Below, one piece after another: positions 35,585 to 47,877 of a stretch of DNA of 64,000 bases. Position 1 is the stretch's first letter; each line of letters opens with the position of its first letter. The notes under the pieces are model-generated. The model saw only the letters and a program-made list of their open reading frames with translations, ran no database searches and was not told the DNA's origin. Source of the DNA: Magnolia sinica (lineage: Eukaryota; Streptophyta; Magnoliopsida; Magnoliales; Magnoliaceae); assembly GCF_029962835.1 (NCBI RefSeq), contig NC_080582.1, positions 15,136,032 to 15,200,031 on the forward strand. The letters are read 5' to 3'. The translations under genes and the position numbers were made by a program.

Positions 35585-36400
35585 GATGCATCGGGAGATA
35601 TCACTCCTTTTCATCCCATCTCTCTCTAGGACTCTTTCAATATAGGTTCTTTGAGATGGCCAAAGTGATCCGTAAGATCTGTCCTGTGATATCTCGATGC
35701 CGATCGCAAATATCAGATTGCCGAATCGTTCATTTCAAAGTTCTTTATGAGAAATGACTTTGTCGCATAAAAGAGATCTAGCACTATTAATGAGTGAGAT
35801 GTCATATGCATACAACTAGAAAAAATAACTATGGCAAACCTTCAAATATATGCATCAATCAACAAAGCTTTCCTTAAATTCAATAAGATACCATTGGCAG
35901 GAAACTTGTTTAAGTCTGCCTATAGCCTTCTTAAGCTTGTTTAAAAATCCTTCAGGTCGCCGAATCCTTCTTTCCCGTGATATCTTGATGCCAATCACAA
36001 ATATCAGCTTGCCAAATCCTTCAATTTCAAGGTTCTTCATGAGAAACGACTTTGTTGCATAAAAGAGATCTAGCACTATTAGTGAGTGAGATGTCATATG
36101 CATACAACTAGAAAAAAATATAAACTATTGCAAACTTTCAAATATATGCATAAATCAACAAAGCTCTCTTTAAATTCAATAAGATATCGTTGGCAGGAAA
36201 CTTGTTTAAGTCCGTGTATAGACTTCTTAAGCTTGTTTAAAAATTCTTCAGGTTATTCCGTGTAGAACTGTTCTTCTAAATTCTTATTTAAGGGCATTGT
36301 TCTTCACATCAATCTACTATAGCTCCAAATTATAATGAGCCATTGGTGCCATGATTATCTTTAGTTGTTATTCAACCACCTATGTTGTGGGTACCATGCT
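35585..36400 (-). pseudogene. copia reverse transcriptase fragment, tandemly duplicated
   Basis: On the minus strand, from about 36385 down, there are decayed RT blocks: AHYNLEL and IDVKN (the family's LDVKTAFL region), then LNKLKKAIGRLKQVSCQWY (K-KSLYGLKQ---QWY), then LFYATKSFLMKNLEIEGFGKLIFVIGIKISRER (the block after YVDD). A 292-bp unit is repeated: AAGAGATCTAGCACTATTA lies at 35771 and 36063. The second set of blocks therefore follows the first in an order impossible in an intact RT. No LTRs seen. Confidence 0.8.
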
Positions 36401-39400
36401 TACAAAACAAATAATGGGATACCACAACAATCAGGTATATCCAATCATTAGGGGAGCCACACTAGAGAAAAAAAAATTGAGGAAAAAAAAAAATACAAAT
36501 TCATGTGTAGGTCGCGTGAGGTGAGATTGGATGGGTTTAATTGGTGGGCCTTAGCACTTGCATGGTGGAGGCAACCTTGGAGGGTTGGATTTCATGCGAG
36601 CACTATAGCGAGTGCCACATTAGTAGTATTGTAGAATGAACGATGCAAAGGAATAGGCCTTTATACATGCTTACATTACGTTTTTGTTTATGCTAATTTA
36701 AAAGAACTGCTCTCACTCTTTAATATAATAAAAGAAAACAAAAGCAACGGTAATTTAATCAAAACAAGATAGTCACACTACAAATCAAGCTTAAACTACA
36801 ATGTAATGTGTGGCCCACCGTGATGTATGGGTGACAGCCAAATGTATGCATTGTGTGCATCTGCCGATATTCTCTTCACTGCTCAAATATCATGCAAATC
36901 CAAAACTCAAGTGTGCCCCCACGACAGACACAACGATTAGGATGGGCACACCGGGTTTTTTTTTTAAAAAAAATTAATGTGCTGTCCAATACATTTAGCA
37001 AATGATCTCACGGAAAGCCCAAAAATAAGGCCATTCCAAAGATGAAATAGTACACATCACATATGATTTTAGAGGTTTTGGGCATGATTTTACATGGTTT
37101 GGCTCATTTTATATTTGGATTGGATTCATTTTTTTAGTTCCATGAAAAATATGAAGGGGCACACATGATGGATGGATCTAGACTCCAAAATAAATACCGA
37201 GCTCTACACACGTAGTATCCTATTGTGAACAAACGGCTGGCTCACCCTGCAGGACTTTGACAAAAGCAGTAAAATGGAAGGAATTGCCACTACCCAACAA
37301 ATCTCAAATCTAACATAAAATTCGATGACTTTGACTTCGACTATATGACTACAGGTATGGTTTAGGGCATGAAGATCAAGAATAAGGGCCTCACTTATGA
37401 AAAAGGAAGGTGTTAGGGCGCTTCTCACCCACACAACCGTATCATCTTTATACTGCATGATTCAAATTTCTAAGATATCTGGCTTGCAAATGACAATGTA
37501 TGCAAGGGATATGTGATGAAGAAATATGGCAAGTATGTTCTAAAGAAAGATTTAAGAAAACTTCGCCTTGTAGTATGTTAGAAGTCTATGGAGGGCCTTT
37601 GTTTGGGATGTGGTGAGGGTGTGAGGTCATGGGTGTGTGTAAAGAGGTTAGGGGTTTGAGGCTCTGGGTTGTGGTGCATGGTGTGAAGCCACAGACGGGA
37701 AGGAATGGATGTGGTGTATGGGTGTGAGGCTATGGGTGAGGCCATGGATGTGGGTGCATGAGTGGGAGACTCATGGGAGGGACGCTATGGATGTGGTGTA
37801 TGGGTGTGAAACTATGGTGGTAGTGTAGAGACTAAGAACATGGTATTGAATTGCATGTGGTGGGATATAAGTTCCATCTGTCGTTGGGAATTGATGGGAA
37901 AGATTTAATTAATTCATACATTTAATTTTTTGTTCCAGTAGGAGATGCAATGAGATTTTTTATGAATTTCAAGATCCGCTACATCTATGAACCTCGCATT
38001 GATACGTGTGTTTTATCCATGCGGTCCATCCATATGGACCTCTACATGTGACACTCAAGTTACATGTGAATATAGGCGATGGACATCAATTGCGAAACTT
38101 GGTCCGTTAATTACAATTTTCGCATCAGCAAATGCTGGTTTCAAACAAAATAGTGTTTTTTTTTTCTTCAAATGAAGAATTCAATCCCCATGGATTATCA
38201 AAATACCATGATATTTTCAGACATAATCACTGTATAATAATGGTGTTAATTCCCCCTAATGCAATGCAAGGCATCTTTCCCATGAGAGTTAGGGGCTTAT
38301 TTATAAGTTGGAACTGTTATATTTAGGTTACTTGTGTAAGAATCCAAGGGTTAAGGACATGTGGCAACATCACATTTGTCAATAGGCTCATGTGGACACT
38401 TGCCACCTTCTTATCTGGTTTTAGGGAGGCATGACTTGTAATCTTGTCCTCTCCTTTAAGGGTAAAGTTATAAGATGTACCACTTGTTACTAAAAAATTC
38501 AAATAAATTAAGGGTAGTTTTAGGTTGGAAAATGGGTGCTATTAATTGAAAACAAGCTATGTTAAATGGGCCCGACTGTGCACGTGGCAATACGATTCAT
38601 GCAATACGTGTGGTTAGCTGGCTCTTTTGATTGGATTAGAGTAGAATGACATGCGTGTGTGATCGTGAGAATCAGATTCCTACTTTCACATTATTTTGTG
38701 AAGGTCAAAGTGGGAGTTATGTCCAATCCACCTGGCAACCGCCTCGGTGGAACTGGGAATGGATCCCATGACTTTGGTTTATGAGAGGTGTGACAGTGTG
38801 AAGCCAACACTCTCATGGTGACCATGGTCCGGTGATCATTGATGTACTACAATGCGTGTACACCTCACCTTAGGCTGACAAGATGATTAGGTTAGATGAA
38901 ATTCACTCGGTCTATCAAGTGTGCGCAATCAACTCCAAAACTCTAACCCTAAAACCTAATAAAAACCTTAAACCTAATCTAAAACTCTAATCCTAAAATC
39001 CAGCTAAACTCAATCTAGTCAACCCAGCTAAACCTAATTTAAATCCAGCTATACTCATTCCAGTCAATCCAGTTAACTCTAAATCTAACCTAATCCAAAA
39101 TCTCAATCCTATAATCAAGTCAAGGCCCAACTTACCCTACTCAAAACTAATCAACTCACCAAGTCGACTCACTGAGTTGACCCACTGAGTTAGTTCACCC
39201 ATTAAATCAAGTTCTAAATCAATCCTTATCTAAGTTTATATACCTAAAGCCCATTTAAAATCCAGAGCACCAGCAAATAAGCACCAAATGAAGCAGAGCC
39301 TCTACAGGTGCATGGGAGCTCACCTGAAAAAGTAGGGAGCTTCATGTGGCTTTGGCGGCTGCCAGCCACATGGCGGCCCCTGCTTTGGCAAGGAGGTGCA

Positions 39401-39594
39401 ACGCATGTGAAGTCCCTCTTTGGAAAGGTATGATCATGTGAAAAGATCGAAAAGACTCTGGTGCCCCTCCCTTACACCAAAATTACAATCCATGCCGTCC
39501 AATCTAATCATTAAGATCTTGCCATGTGGCAGTCTTAAATTTTAGCCATTCAAACACTTTCCAATCTTAAACTTGCTAGGAATTACAAGAAAAG
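36401..39594. other. non-coding spacer with degenerate repeats
   Basis: 36790-37160 has MITE-like phrases (GTGTGGCCCACCGTGATGTA). 37603-37830 is a sloppy minisatellite built of GGTGTGAGGC-ATGGATGTGGTGTATG variants. 38930-39130 is a low-complexity tract of CTAAAACCTAAT / CCAGTCAATCC words. No coding region supported. Confidence 0.55.
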
Positions 39595-40637
39595 TGTAAC
39601 GTCTCAGAAAAATTCGTACAAGGACCCGAGTACCACCTCAGGCAGAAATTATCCAGGACCAAAACATTTTAGAAATTAGGTTAATGCTAGCAAGTGCTAA
39701 ACTAGAGTACTTATGAAATTAGTACTAATCACTTTAAATATGATCTGCAAGACCCAAAACGTGCAGAATCATTGACGCTACATTACCCTGAAATCTAGAA
39801 TCCATCCTTAAACCCGGTTGCTCTCGGGAGTACACCGAAACTCCGTATCGGACCTGGGCCGCACGTCGAAAGTCTGATTACCCCGAAACTATACGGATAT
39901 GACCGCATTACTGGACTTGACAACCCCCTCAGAAATCAAGTCTTAATTGTGTCTAGAACTACACAACTTGAGCCCGGAACGAAGAGTATGAGAAACGTGA
40001 AAATATTTAGAAATAAAATCCAAATTTAAGTAATCTGAGTCGTGTCACTTGCGAGCCAAATATAAGGATTCAGACCGTCAGAATCTGACCCAAATACACC
40101 CTCGGATTAAGAGAAATGTCCCACACATGTCGGTGTACTTGTGACCCTGATCGAGTGACCGTGACCGTTGAATTGAAACTGGTTCGCCACAGCTGATCTG
40201 TAAATCCAATCGGAACGAAAACTCAGCCTAACCTAGATCCATGGTCAGGGAGCTTAAGTCCGACCGCACGTGGAAAAGGGGCCACCAGAAGTGCTCCATT
40301 GGACTGGAACGGCCCATATTTGGATATAACCTAAGTATACCTTGGCCCTGGGGCCATTCCCATCAAACCTGGGCCTATATAAGGACCTTAAACACCCTCT
40401 CTCATATGACATACGAATTTGCAAACCTTAAGGGAAAGAAGAGAGAAAAGAGAAGAGGAAAGTGAGGAAGAGAGAGAGAGAGAGAGTGTGTGTGTGTGTG
40501 TGTGTGAGAGATAGAGGTTGGGATCTTTCCCTGACGCTCCACGTGCTTAGCCACCACTCCTGTGTCGCTATACGGGCGATACCAATCCCGTTCTTAGGTA
40601 AGAAAATCTAACCCTAATCTACTTTAGGGTTTCAGAT
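39595..40637 (-). mobile_element. truncated inverted copy of the 3794-6954 LTR family
   Basis: It starts TGTAACGTCTCAGAAAAATTCG, the reverse complement of the other copy's end. Collinearity continues in reverse: ACCCGAGTACCACCTCA (39633) mirrors 6909-6925, CTTGGCCCTGGGGCCAT mirrors about 6191-6207, and GTAAGAAAATCTAACCCTAATCTA mirrors 5952-5975. Similarity stops near 40637, so roughly the outer third survives. A (GA)n(GT)n microsatellite has expanded inside at 40468-40505. Confidence 0.8.
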
Positions 40638-41010
40638 AGTGTAAGTTATGAAAAGTGAGCTTGGGGCTATAAATAGCTCATTTTCTCTTCTCATTTCAAC
40701 ACACATTTTCATTTTCAAAACCTCTCCATTTGAGGAGAAACCCCCATAGCCTCTCATTTCCGTGCCTCTCCCAATGAGAGTGCAATAGCATGAAAGAGTC
40801 CAACTTAGATCTAACCCAACCCAGCAAGATCCATAGCATCTTGAGCTGCCCAAGCTCTAATCCAAGCCACTCAACCTAATCCTTGCTTCGTCCATCTTTA
40901 TACAAGTATCGTACAACGCCCTTTCACTTCTCAACCCCCCTTGCTTATTCTATTAATAGAATTGCATTCATAACATCGTGTAGCCGATTGGTTCAAATTT
41001 ATACTTTGTG
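40638..41010. other. unassigned non-coding sequence
   Basis: Follows the broken LTR edge. It has a TATA-like CTATAAATAGCTC at 40667 but no coding region I recognise. Confidence 0.4.
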
Positions 41011-41400
41011 GCTCACTGAGTTAATCAGATCTTGCCCATTAGGAACTTGGATTTATTTGATATCGCTTTGGTAAGTGGGAGAGTAAAGGCAGATTTATGC
41101 AGACTAGGCTACACCTTGTCATAGGCATTGTATTCAATATCACATCACACAGAACATTACATAACTTTGCATACATAAGCATTGCATACATAGCACTCAG
41201 CATCCAACCTATCTAAACGTTTGCTCTACAGCTCACTAAGTTAATCAGATCTTGCCCATAAAAAACTTGAATTGGTTGGTTATCGCTTTTGGTTATCGCT
41301 TTTATAAGTGAGATAGTTGATGTGGATTTATCCAACCTAGGCTACAGCTTGTTATATGTGCCACATTTAACATGGCGTAACACATTTTGCATCATTAGTA
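41011..41400. repeat. diverged tandem duplication, 220-bp period
   Basis: GCTCACTGAGTTAATCAGAT at 41011 recurs as GCTCACTAAGTTAATCAGAT at 41231. Both are followed by CTTGCCCAT, a TATCGCTTT phrase and CTAGGCTACA. Confidence 0.8.
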
Positions 41401-41779
41401 CGCGATAACTAACCCTGTTTCTCAATAATACATTTGATCCTATGAAGTAGAGATTATATGTTTATATGAGTAGAATGGGTGCCTAACATCTTCCCTCGCT
41501 ATAATCATGGTCCCTTAGATTCTTCAGTTGCAGATCAATAAGTCATTTTAGGGCAGAAAACCTTCGGATTCTCTATCCTAACATTTCTACATAATCTAGC
41601 CGGCTATAGAATTGGAGTAATCGGTTAGTGACAACTCCAGTTAAATACAACACCCCTCTTATACTTAAAGAAAACACACCCAACGTCTACACAATGCCAT
41701 AGTTAATATGTGGAAGTATCTTAAATACACATGGCATGAGTTAGAGGAGAGAGATTCCTCTTATTGACCTTGAAAACTT

Positions 41780-43300
41780 AAGAATCATGAGTCATAGATC
41801 TTGTTACCTTGCTAAGATATGACCACCTAACAAGTTGTAGGGCATACATGCAATTGCTATCATTATTACGTAGTCATCTTGTGTGAGAAGATCAATGACA
41901 AGTCAATATGGAAGGTCTCTACCATCACACACAACAACTAATCTATGTGTCTTTCCCTATGTATCCCACGTAGGAGTGTAAATGTGTCATGGGAATAGGC
42001 TCCTGGTTTTGGACTTATTGGTTGCATTGGTGGATCAAGTTCAAGTCTATGAACCAAGAGGCCCATCATGCTTAAATCGTAATTAACCCGAGGATTTACT
42101 ATCTTTGATTAATCCTTAGACTTAAAAACACGTGTGGAATTCAAAATCTTAATTACATGTGTTTTAGCTCACTTTATAATGTCGTCGTGTGGCTAACAAA
42201 AGTGGTTGTGGCTATGCACATTTATTAAGGTCTACCTGAGGCTTGCATGATCCAAGAAGGGATTCACTAGTTTCTTAGGAACTTACTCATATCATATATC
42301 TTGAGGATGAAATGTGCATCAAGTGGTGTTTCTGCCAAGCCTAGTACTAAAAGGGTTTTAAGAGATTTTACAAATGTTTTTAACCATTAAATAGATTTTA
42401 ATTGTACTTGATGATGATATGATGGTTTACATCTAGTGTTGTATACTACTTGATTTTTATGGATATTGAATTAATGTTGGATGTCATTGAGGATGGAAAG
42501 ATTAGTTAAATTTGGATAAATGGGTTAATGTAGGATCATGAAATTACAAGATAGTAGGTGTTTGTATTGTATGTCCTTCGAAGTTAATGATAATCTCAAT
42601 CGTCGATTCAGTTATCTTAACTATAGATCAAGATGATAGTAGGTACTCTATAGATCAAGATGATAGTAGGTACTATGTAAACCTATCATTTAGGTCTTAT
42701 ATAAACATATCATTAATACGATGATTATTGATTAGTATGTGATGGTATATATTAAATGGTTTATATGAGTTAAAGAAAAAAATAATATTGTTGCATTGGA
42801 AACTTGAGTTTGGATATGATGGCTACCATTTGAGGGGGAATTGTATTTCATGGATCTTTGTGCCTTATTATTCCATGACCACTTAACAGGTTATGGGACA
42901 AACCTGTGGGAGTGTTCATTCTTTTGCAGTCACCTAACAGGCTATAGGACAAAGCTTTGGGAGGGAATAAACGATTAATTGGGATAGAAGGTCTCCATCA
43001 TCGAGTTCGACAACAATTCGATGTGCTTATGCTCTACCTGACATAGGAATATAAGTGTGTCATTAGAATAGGCTCTTGGTATTGGACTTGTTGAATACCT
43101 ACTTTAGAGGATTAATTTAAACCTTCATATTAAAAGACCTATCATGCTTGGACTATGATCGACTTGTTTATGTACTAGATTTGACTAATCCTTAGACATG
43201 ATGACATATGGAGAGTTCAAGATTCTAATGTAATATGCTTTGGCCTACTTCATGAAGTTAATTAACATGGCTCATATGCAGGTATTGGTGGTTCATGTAT
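41780..43300. repeat. diverged long direct repeats about 1.06 kb apart
   Basis: The block at about 41820-42215 and that at about 42875-43270 share phrases in the same order: GACCAC-TAACA-GTT-T-GG, GAAGGTCTC-A-CATC, GTGTGTCAT-G-AATAGGCTC, TTGGACTT-TTG, CATCATGCTT / TATCATGCTT, TTAATCCTTAGAC / CTAATCCTTAGAC. No protein is encoded. Probably non-coding retrotransposon DNA (inference). Confidence 0.65.
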
Positions 43301-43499
43301 TATGATATATAGTTGAGTTCTATATCTAACAAAGAATCTTTTGGTCTCCTAAGGACACTTTATTGCTAAGATTGGGTATATTAGACCATTTATCAACTGG
43401 GTTTTCACTGGTATCAAGTGAGACACGTCACTAAAAAAATGGAGATGGGTTGCTCATGTAGACCTCATGCATCGCATGTCTGATGAGCGATGGTATGAG

Positions 43500-43577
43500 A
43501 GAAATGGAACTCTCTCATCTCTACACTCCTCTCTCTCTGTCTCTCCTCTCTCTCTCTCTATCCTCTCTCTCTCTCAA
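43500..43577. repeat. CT-rich microsatellite
   Basis: Interrupted (CT)n runs ending just before TGTGACGCCC. Confidence 0.9.
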
Positions 43578-46200
43578 TGTGACGCCCAAAGAGGGTAGGT
43601 GTCGAAGCTCCTTGTGTCAAGGGCACTACTGTCCCTTCTAGATTATAATTTATTTATAATGAAGGGTTTAGGATAATGAAGACATCTATTATGTTACTCC
43701 ACCACCCTACATTTTTTCACATTGCCCTACATTATTAGAATCTTATAATCCTACCTTATCCATGCATATATTTTTGATCTAATCTTTCCACTATCATGGT
43801 CATCCATGAAAGGCTGATGCCCATGCATATCAATGTAGACTATTAAATATAGATCATTGGATTATCATCAATTACGATTAAAATAATTTTAATGGTTAAA
43901 ACAAAAGATTAATGGTAAAAAAAATCTATAAAGTCCTTTAAAATCTTTTGAGTACTGGGCTCAGTGGAAAAATCACTCGATAACATTTGATCTTTAAGAT
44001 CTATATCATAAATGAGTTTATAAGACACTAATAGATCTCTTGTTAGCTCATGTGAGGATAAACGGATCTTAACAAATGCACATAGCCCCATCCACTTTTA
44101 TTGCTCACATTGATAACCTTGAAACTCACATGTCATCAGGTCCAAAGATTAATCAAATTCCAATGCACCGTTAGGTCAACTGTAATTTAAGAAAATGGGT
44201 CCATAGACTAGAGACTTGACCTTGATACACCAATGCAAGTACCCAATAAGTCTAAACCATTATTGTGTATTCATGGCATACTCACTCCTGTGCAGGGTAG
44301 AGTGAAGGCAAACCAACTTGTAGTTATGTTCGATGGTTGAAACCTTCCAATTTAACTTATAACAAGGCCCCTTATACAAGATCATATCCATTATCATGGT
44401 GATGACACTAATCATAGGTTTATCCTAAAACTTGCTAAATCATCATATTATAATAGAGTATTGGGATCTATGGACCACAAATCTCACTTGTTCAGTGACT
44501 ATTATATCTAATCTTGAGTTTCCAAGGACAACCAGAGGAATCCTCCTCTATCAACCCTTAGTCATGCATGTTTTAGGTACCTTTACATATTAACTAAGGC
44601 ATGGAAATTTGCCCTTATATGACATGTGATCATCATAATTTATGTCTGAGATCATTGATACAACGTTCGCATTACTAGTGGATAAGGTTTTCATTAGTTT
44701 TTCAAGGCACAACTCTAACATTACCGTGACATGTCTCTTTGTGTGCGGCCCTAGCCCCGCTCTAGGATTTTATGTGTAGCCCTTCGTCCTCTCCTCATAT
44801 GAGATGGATATAAGAGATGACTTTGTAATTTGAAGGTATGGCATTGGCAATCAAATGGTATTTGACATTGATGATCAAAATATATGACTAGATTTAAAAC
44901 TTATATTTTTTTGCTAATCATAGGAGCTTGATAATATCTAAACAGTAATCTATAAGACCTAATCGATTAATCTAGAGCTTTAAAAAATTTATTTTATGCT
45001 ATATTTTTAAGATTTCAATAAAAGTCGCATTAGAGTGGTTCCATTATTAGATATTAGTTAATAATCACCTATATGATTATGTTTGTTTCGCATTCTAAGT
45101 GACTAAATGATGTAAAACTTAACAAGGAATATTTGTTCCAAATTTGAGCACAAACAGACATGCGGATGGGGAGATCCACTTGATTCAAGTTGACACATTG
45201 CCAATGACCACTTTAAATCAGTGATAAGCATGACATATGGGAGTTGTTTCAATTGTTTCTTTTAAATGTGGATGATGTGATGTGATCTATAGTGTTGAAA
45301 GCTGGTCTTAAATAAATATTATGGATGTAATTTATTGATTTAATTAAAAATTATATGTATGTATAGCTGTGATCAAATGATGTATGTCATCAAACATGAT
45401 GATATAATGATTGTAATTTTTCTATTGTTTTCTATATTAATCATTGTATAGGATTTTAGATGGCTAAATTAATGATGATAGTAAAGTAATAAATCTATTC
45501 AATTAAAATCACGACATTGATGAAGATCTAAGGACGTTGGATGGACAGCTGAGGAATTAGAGGACATGGAGAGAATACTTTGGTGAGGTAAGGGAGATGG
45601 TTGGAGTGATGATTTTCATTGTGGGGCCCACATGAGGGATGGCAGCTTGACAACCATGCAAATGCCCACCCTTGGGCATGCCCATTGTAAGATTTTCAAA
45701 TCTTTCTAAATTAAGAATCTCCATTTCCTTAATAAGTTACTTGGTAGTAGATTTTTTGAGACGTTATGAAAATCTAAAAAACTTGTTCAATGTAATTATC
45801 CATTATAGATCATAGATAACAGTGTAGAATTTTGTTAATGCATACCTTCTATTATATGTGTTTCCTTTGATTGTGTTGTCACTAGCTCAGCCAATTTACA
45901 TGCATCTAATAATAGGATCTTGTCGAGTGGTTAAACGATTACTAGACATCACGCTAATTGTTACTTGATTGGACTATATTTCATCCATTTGGGGTTGGAT
46001 TAATCAAAATTTAAGCTAGACATTCTCCTCCTCGTGCTTTATAAGATGGGTTGATTAAATTAGATTTGAATCTAATTTCATTACATCTATTTATCTCGTC
46101 TTCAATAGTTTCCACCCGTTTGAAATCAAATTGGGTTGAAACTTAAATCCAAATCTAACAATAACAGGGAAAATTCAAAATTCAAAGTAGGCATACCATG
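43578..46200. other. unassigned AT-rich sequence, possible LTR relic
   Basis: The start TGTGACGCCCAAAGAGG and a phrase TTTTTTGAGACGTTATG near 45754 recall the TGTAACGCCCC...GAGACGTTACA ends of the 3794 LTR. The termini are imperfect and I found no matching target duplication. No coding region seen. Confidence 0.3.
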
Positions 46201-46479
46201 AGAAACAATGGCAATTGACCATTGAATTCTTCTTGGGGCTAAGGACGAATTTGGATTAGGTTGATTGTTTTGCACTTAGTCCCATTGGGAATCGCCCAAT
46301 GGACAGATTTAGTGGCGTATAAACATCAGGTGAGCCTTAGGATGGTTTCAATGGTGGGCATTTGCATCTTTCCTTTTTCTAGTGGTGTGCCCCACTTGAG
46401 TTTTGGCTCTTAGCATGAGCTTGGTGAAACCTACGGACAAAGTAGATGTCATATTCACAAGGGACTTCGCAGGAGGCTT
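46201..46479. mobile_element. right-arm fragment of a foldback MITE
   Basis: GGTTTCAATGGTGGGCATTT and GTGGTGTGCCCCACTTGAG are phrases of the right half of the foldback family. The left half is missing. Confidence 0.5.
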
Positions 46480-46925
46480 TAGCCTAATAATATGTATGTG
46501 TTTTAATTTATTCAAGCCGTGCATTGACTTTTTGAGGTCATTATAGAGCATGAGCCTAAAAATTAGGAAGATCCAAATCTCAACTAGACCACACCACAAG
46601 AAAACAATGGAGATTGAATACCCAATGGTAAAAATTTTCTAATGTTTATTGTAATGTTTATTTATCATCCAACCTATTGATTATATCATGGACACCTGGA
46701 TGAATATAAAACACAAATATCATATTAATCCAAAACTTTTGTGACCCCTGAGTATCTTTTAATGGCGAGTGTTCAATCACCACTCTTTCCTGTGGTGTGG
46801 TCCATATGAGATTTAGATCTGTTTCATTTTTGGGCTTATGACATAAAATATCCTAGAAAAATAGATGGATGGCGTCGATAGGACACATATATGATGATGG
46901 CCCAACAGATCACTGTCAGTATCCA
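46480..46925. mobile_element. foldback MITE 1 of 3 upstream of the kanadaptin-like gene
   Basis: The left arm ATATGTATGTGTTTTA and AGCCGTGCATTGACTTTTTG pairs with the right arm ATAGATGGATGGCGTCG and GGACACATATATGATG. The centre has the usual CCTGAGTATCTTTTAATGG phrase. Confidence 0.65.
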
Positions 46926-47265
46926 CTCCGAGTCAAGGATATGACACCGTGATGTATGCGTTGTATATCTACACCGATCAATTCATTGCAAGGCATGCGT
47001 CCAAAAATAAGGCAGAACCAAATATTAGGAAACAGTGGTGGCAGAATGCTAGCCGTTAAAAACTTACTCGGGGTCCCAACGTTTATTTGCTGCCTAATCT
47101 CAGCTTGATCCCAAATACTTTTGTGGCACACAAACATTCAATAACCATAGTGGTGTGGTCCACCTGAGATTTGGATCAGCTTCATTTTTTAGCCCATGGA
47201 CTAAAATGAGCTGGCAAAATAGACGGACGGAGTGGATACACAACATATACATCAGCGTGGGTTCA
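46926..47265. mobile_element. foldback MITE 2 of 3
   Basis: The left arm CACCGTGATGTATGCGTTGT pairs with the right arm ACACAACATATACATCAGCG; GACGGACGGAGTGGAT closes it. It is about 340 bp, internally deleted compared with the 550-bp relatives. Confidence 0.65.
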
Positions 47266-47269
47266 ATAG

Positions 47270-47790
47270 TCGCGGCTGACTGAACTCGGTGTGAAGCTGA
47301 TTATGTACTTAGTAAACTCTGTTGGGTTCATCGTGACATGTGTCTTATCCACGCCGTCCATCCGTTTTATCAGCTCATTATAGGGCATGAGGCCAAAGTT
47401 AAAGTATATCCAAATCTCAAGTGAACCACAGTACATCAAAAAGTAGGAATTGAGCACTTACTATCAAAAACTTCCTGAGCCAAAGAAGTTTTGGATCAAG
47501 CTATTTTATCCCTTCATCCATGTCTGTGTGACCTTATGAATGGGTTGGATAATAAACAAACACTACTGTGGGTCATAGGAAGGTGTCAACGGTGTACGTC
47601 ATTATCTTCACTGTTTCTTCTAGTGTGGTCCACTTGAGCTTTAGATAAGCTTCGAATTCTAACTAATCATATAAAATGAACTTGACAAACGGATGGACGG
47701 CGTGGATAAGAACTTACATCCACAATGGGCCCCACAGAGTAACGCGTACCGAGAAACTCGGTACGGAATCCGCTGAACTCCCTGTAACGA
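47270..47790. mobile_element. foldback MITE 3 of 3, ending about 90 bp before the kanadaptin-like start codon
   Basis: The left arm TTATCCACGCCGTCCATCCG pairs almost perfectly with the right arm CGGATGGACGGCGTGGATAA. The outer ends CTGACTGAACTCGG and the GAACTCC side at about 47777 are weakly paired. It probably supplies the proximal promoter of the gene. Confidence 0.75.
47745..47765. promoter_or_regulatory. perfect 9-bp hairpin, function unknown
   Basis: CGTACCGAG - AAA - CTCGGTACG, about 112 bp before the ATG and at the edge of the MITE. It may simply belong to the MITE end. A regulatory role is not shown. Confidence 0.45.
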
Positions 47791-47877
47791 AACTGGCGTC
47801 CATGTCCCATCCCCCTTCGCATTTCTTCTCCCTGCATGTCTGTAACGTCCCCCACTCTCTCTGTGCATTAAAAAAAA

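Noticed and set aside
38930-39130. Possible interstitial telomeric repeat (CCCTAAA-like words)
   Set aside because: Only one or two exact words occur; the tract is an irregular CTAAT/CCAGTCAA low-complexity region.
43578-45772. A third TGTAACGCC-type LTR (TGTGACGCCC ... GAGACGTTATG)
   Set aside because: Termini are imperfect, the right end lacks CA, and the flanks CTCAA and AAAAT do not match. Kept only as a remark.
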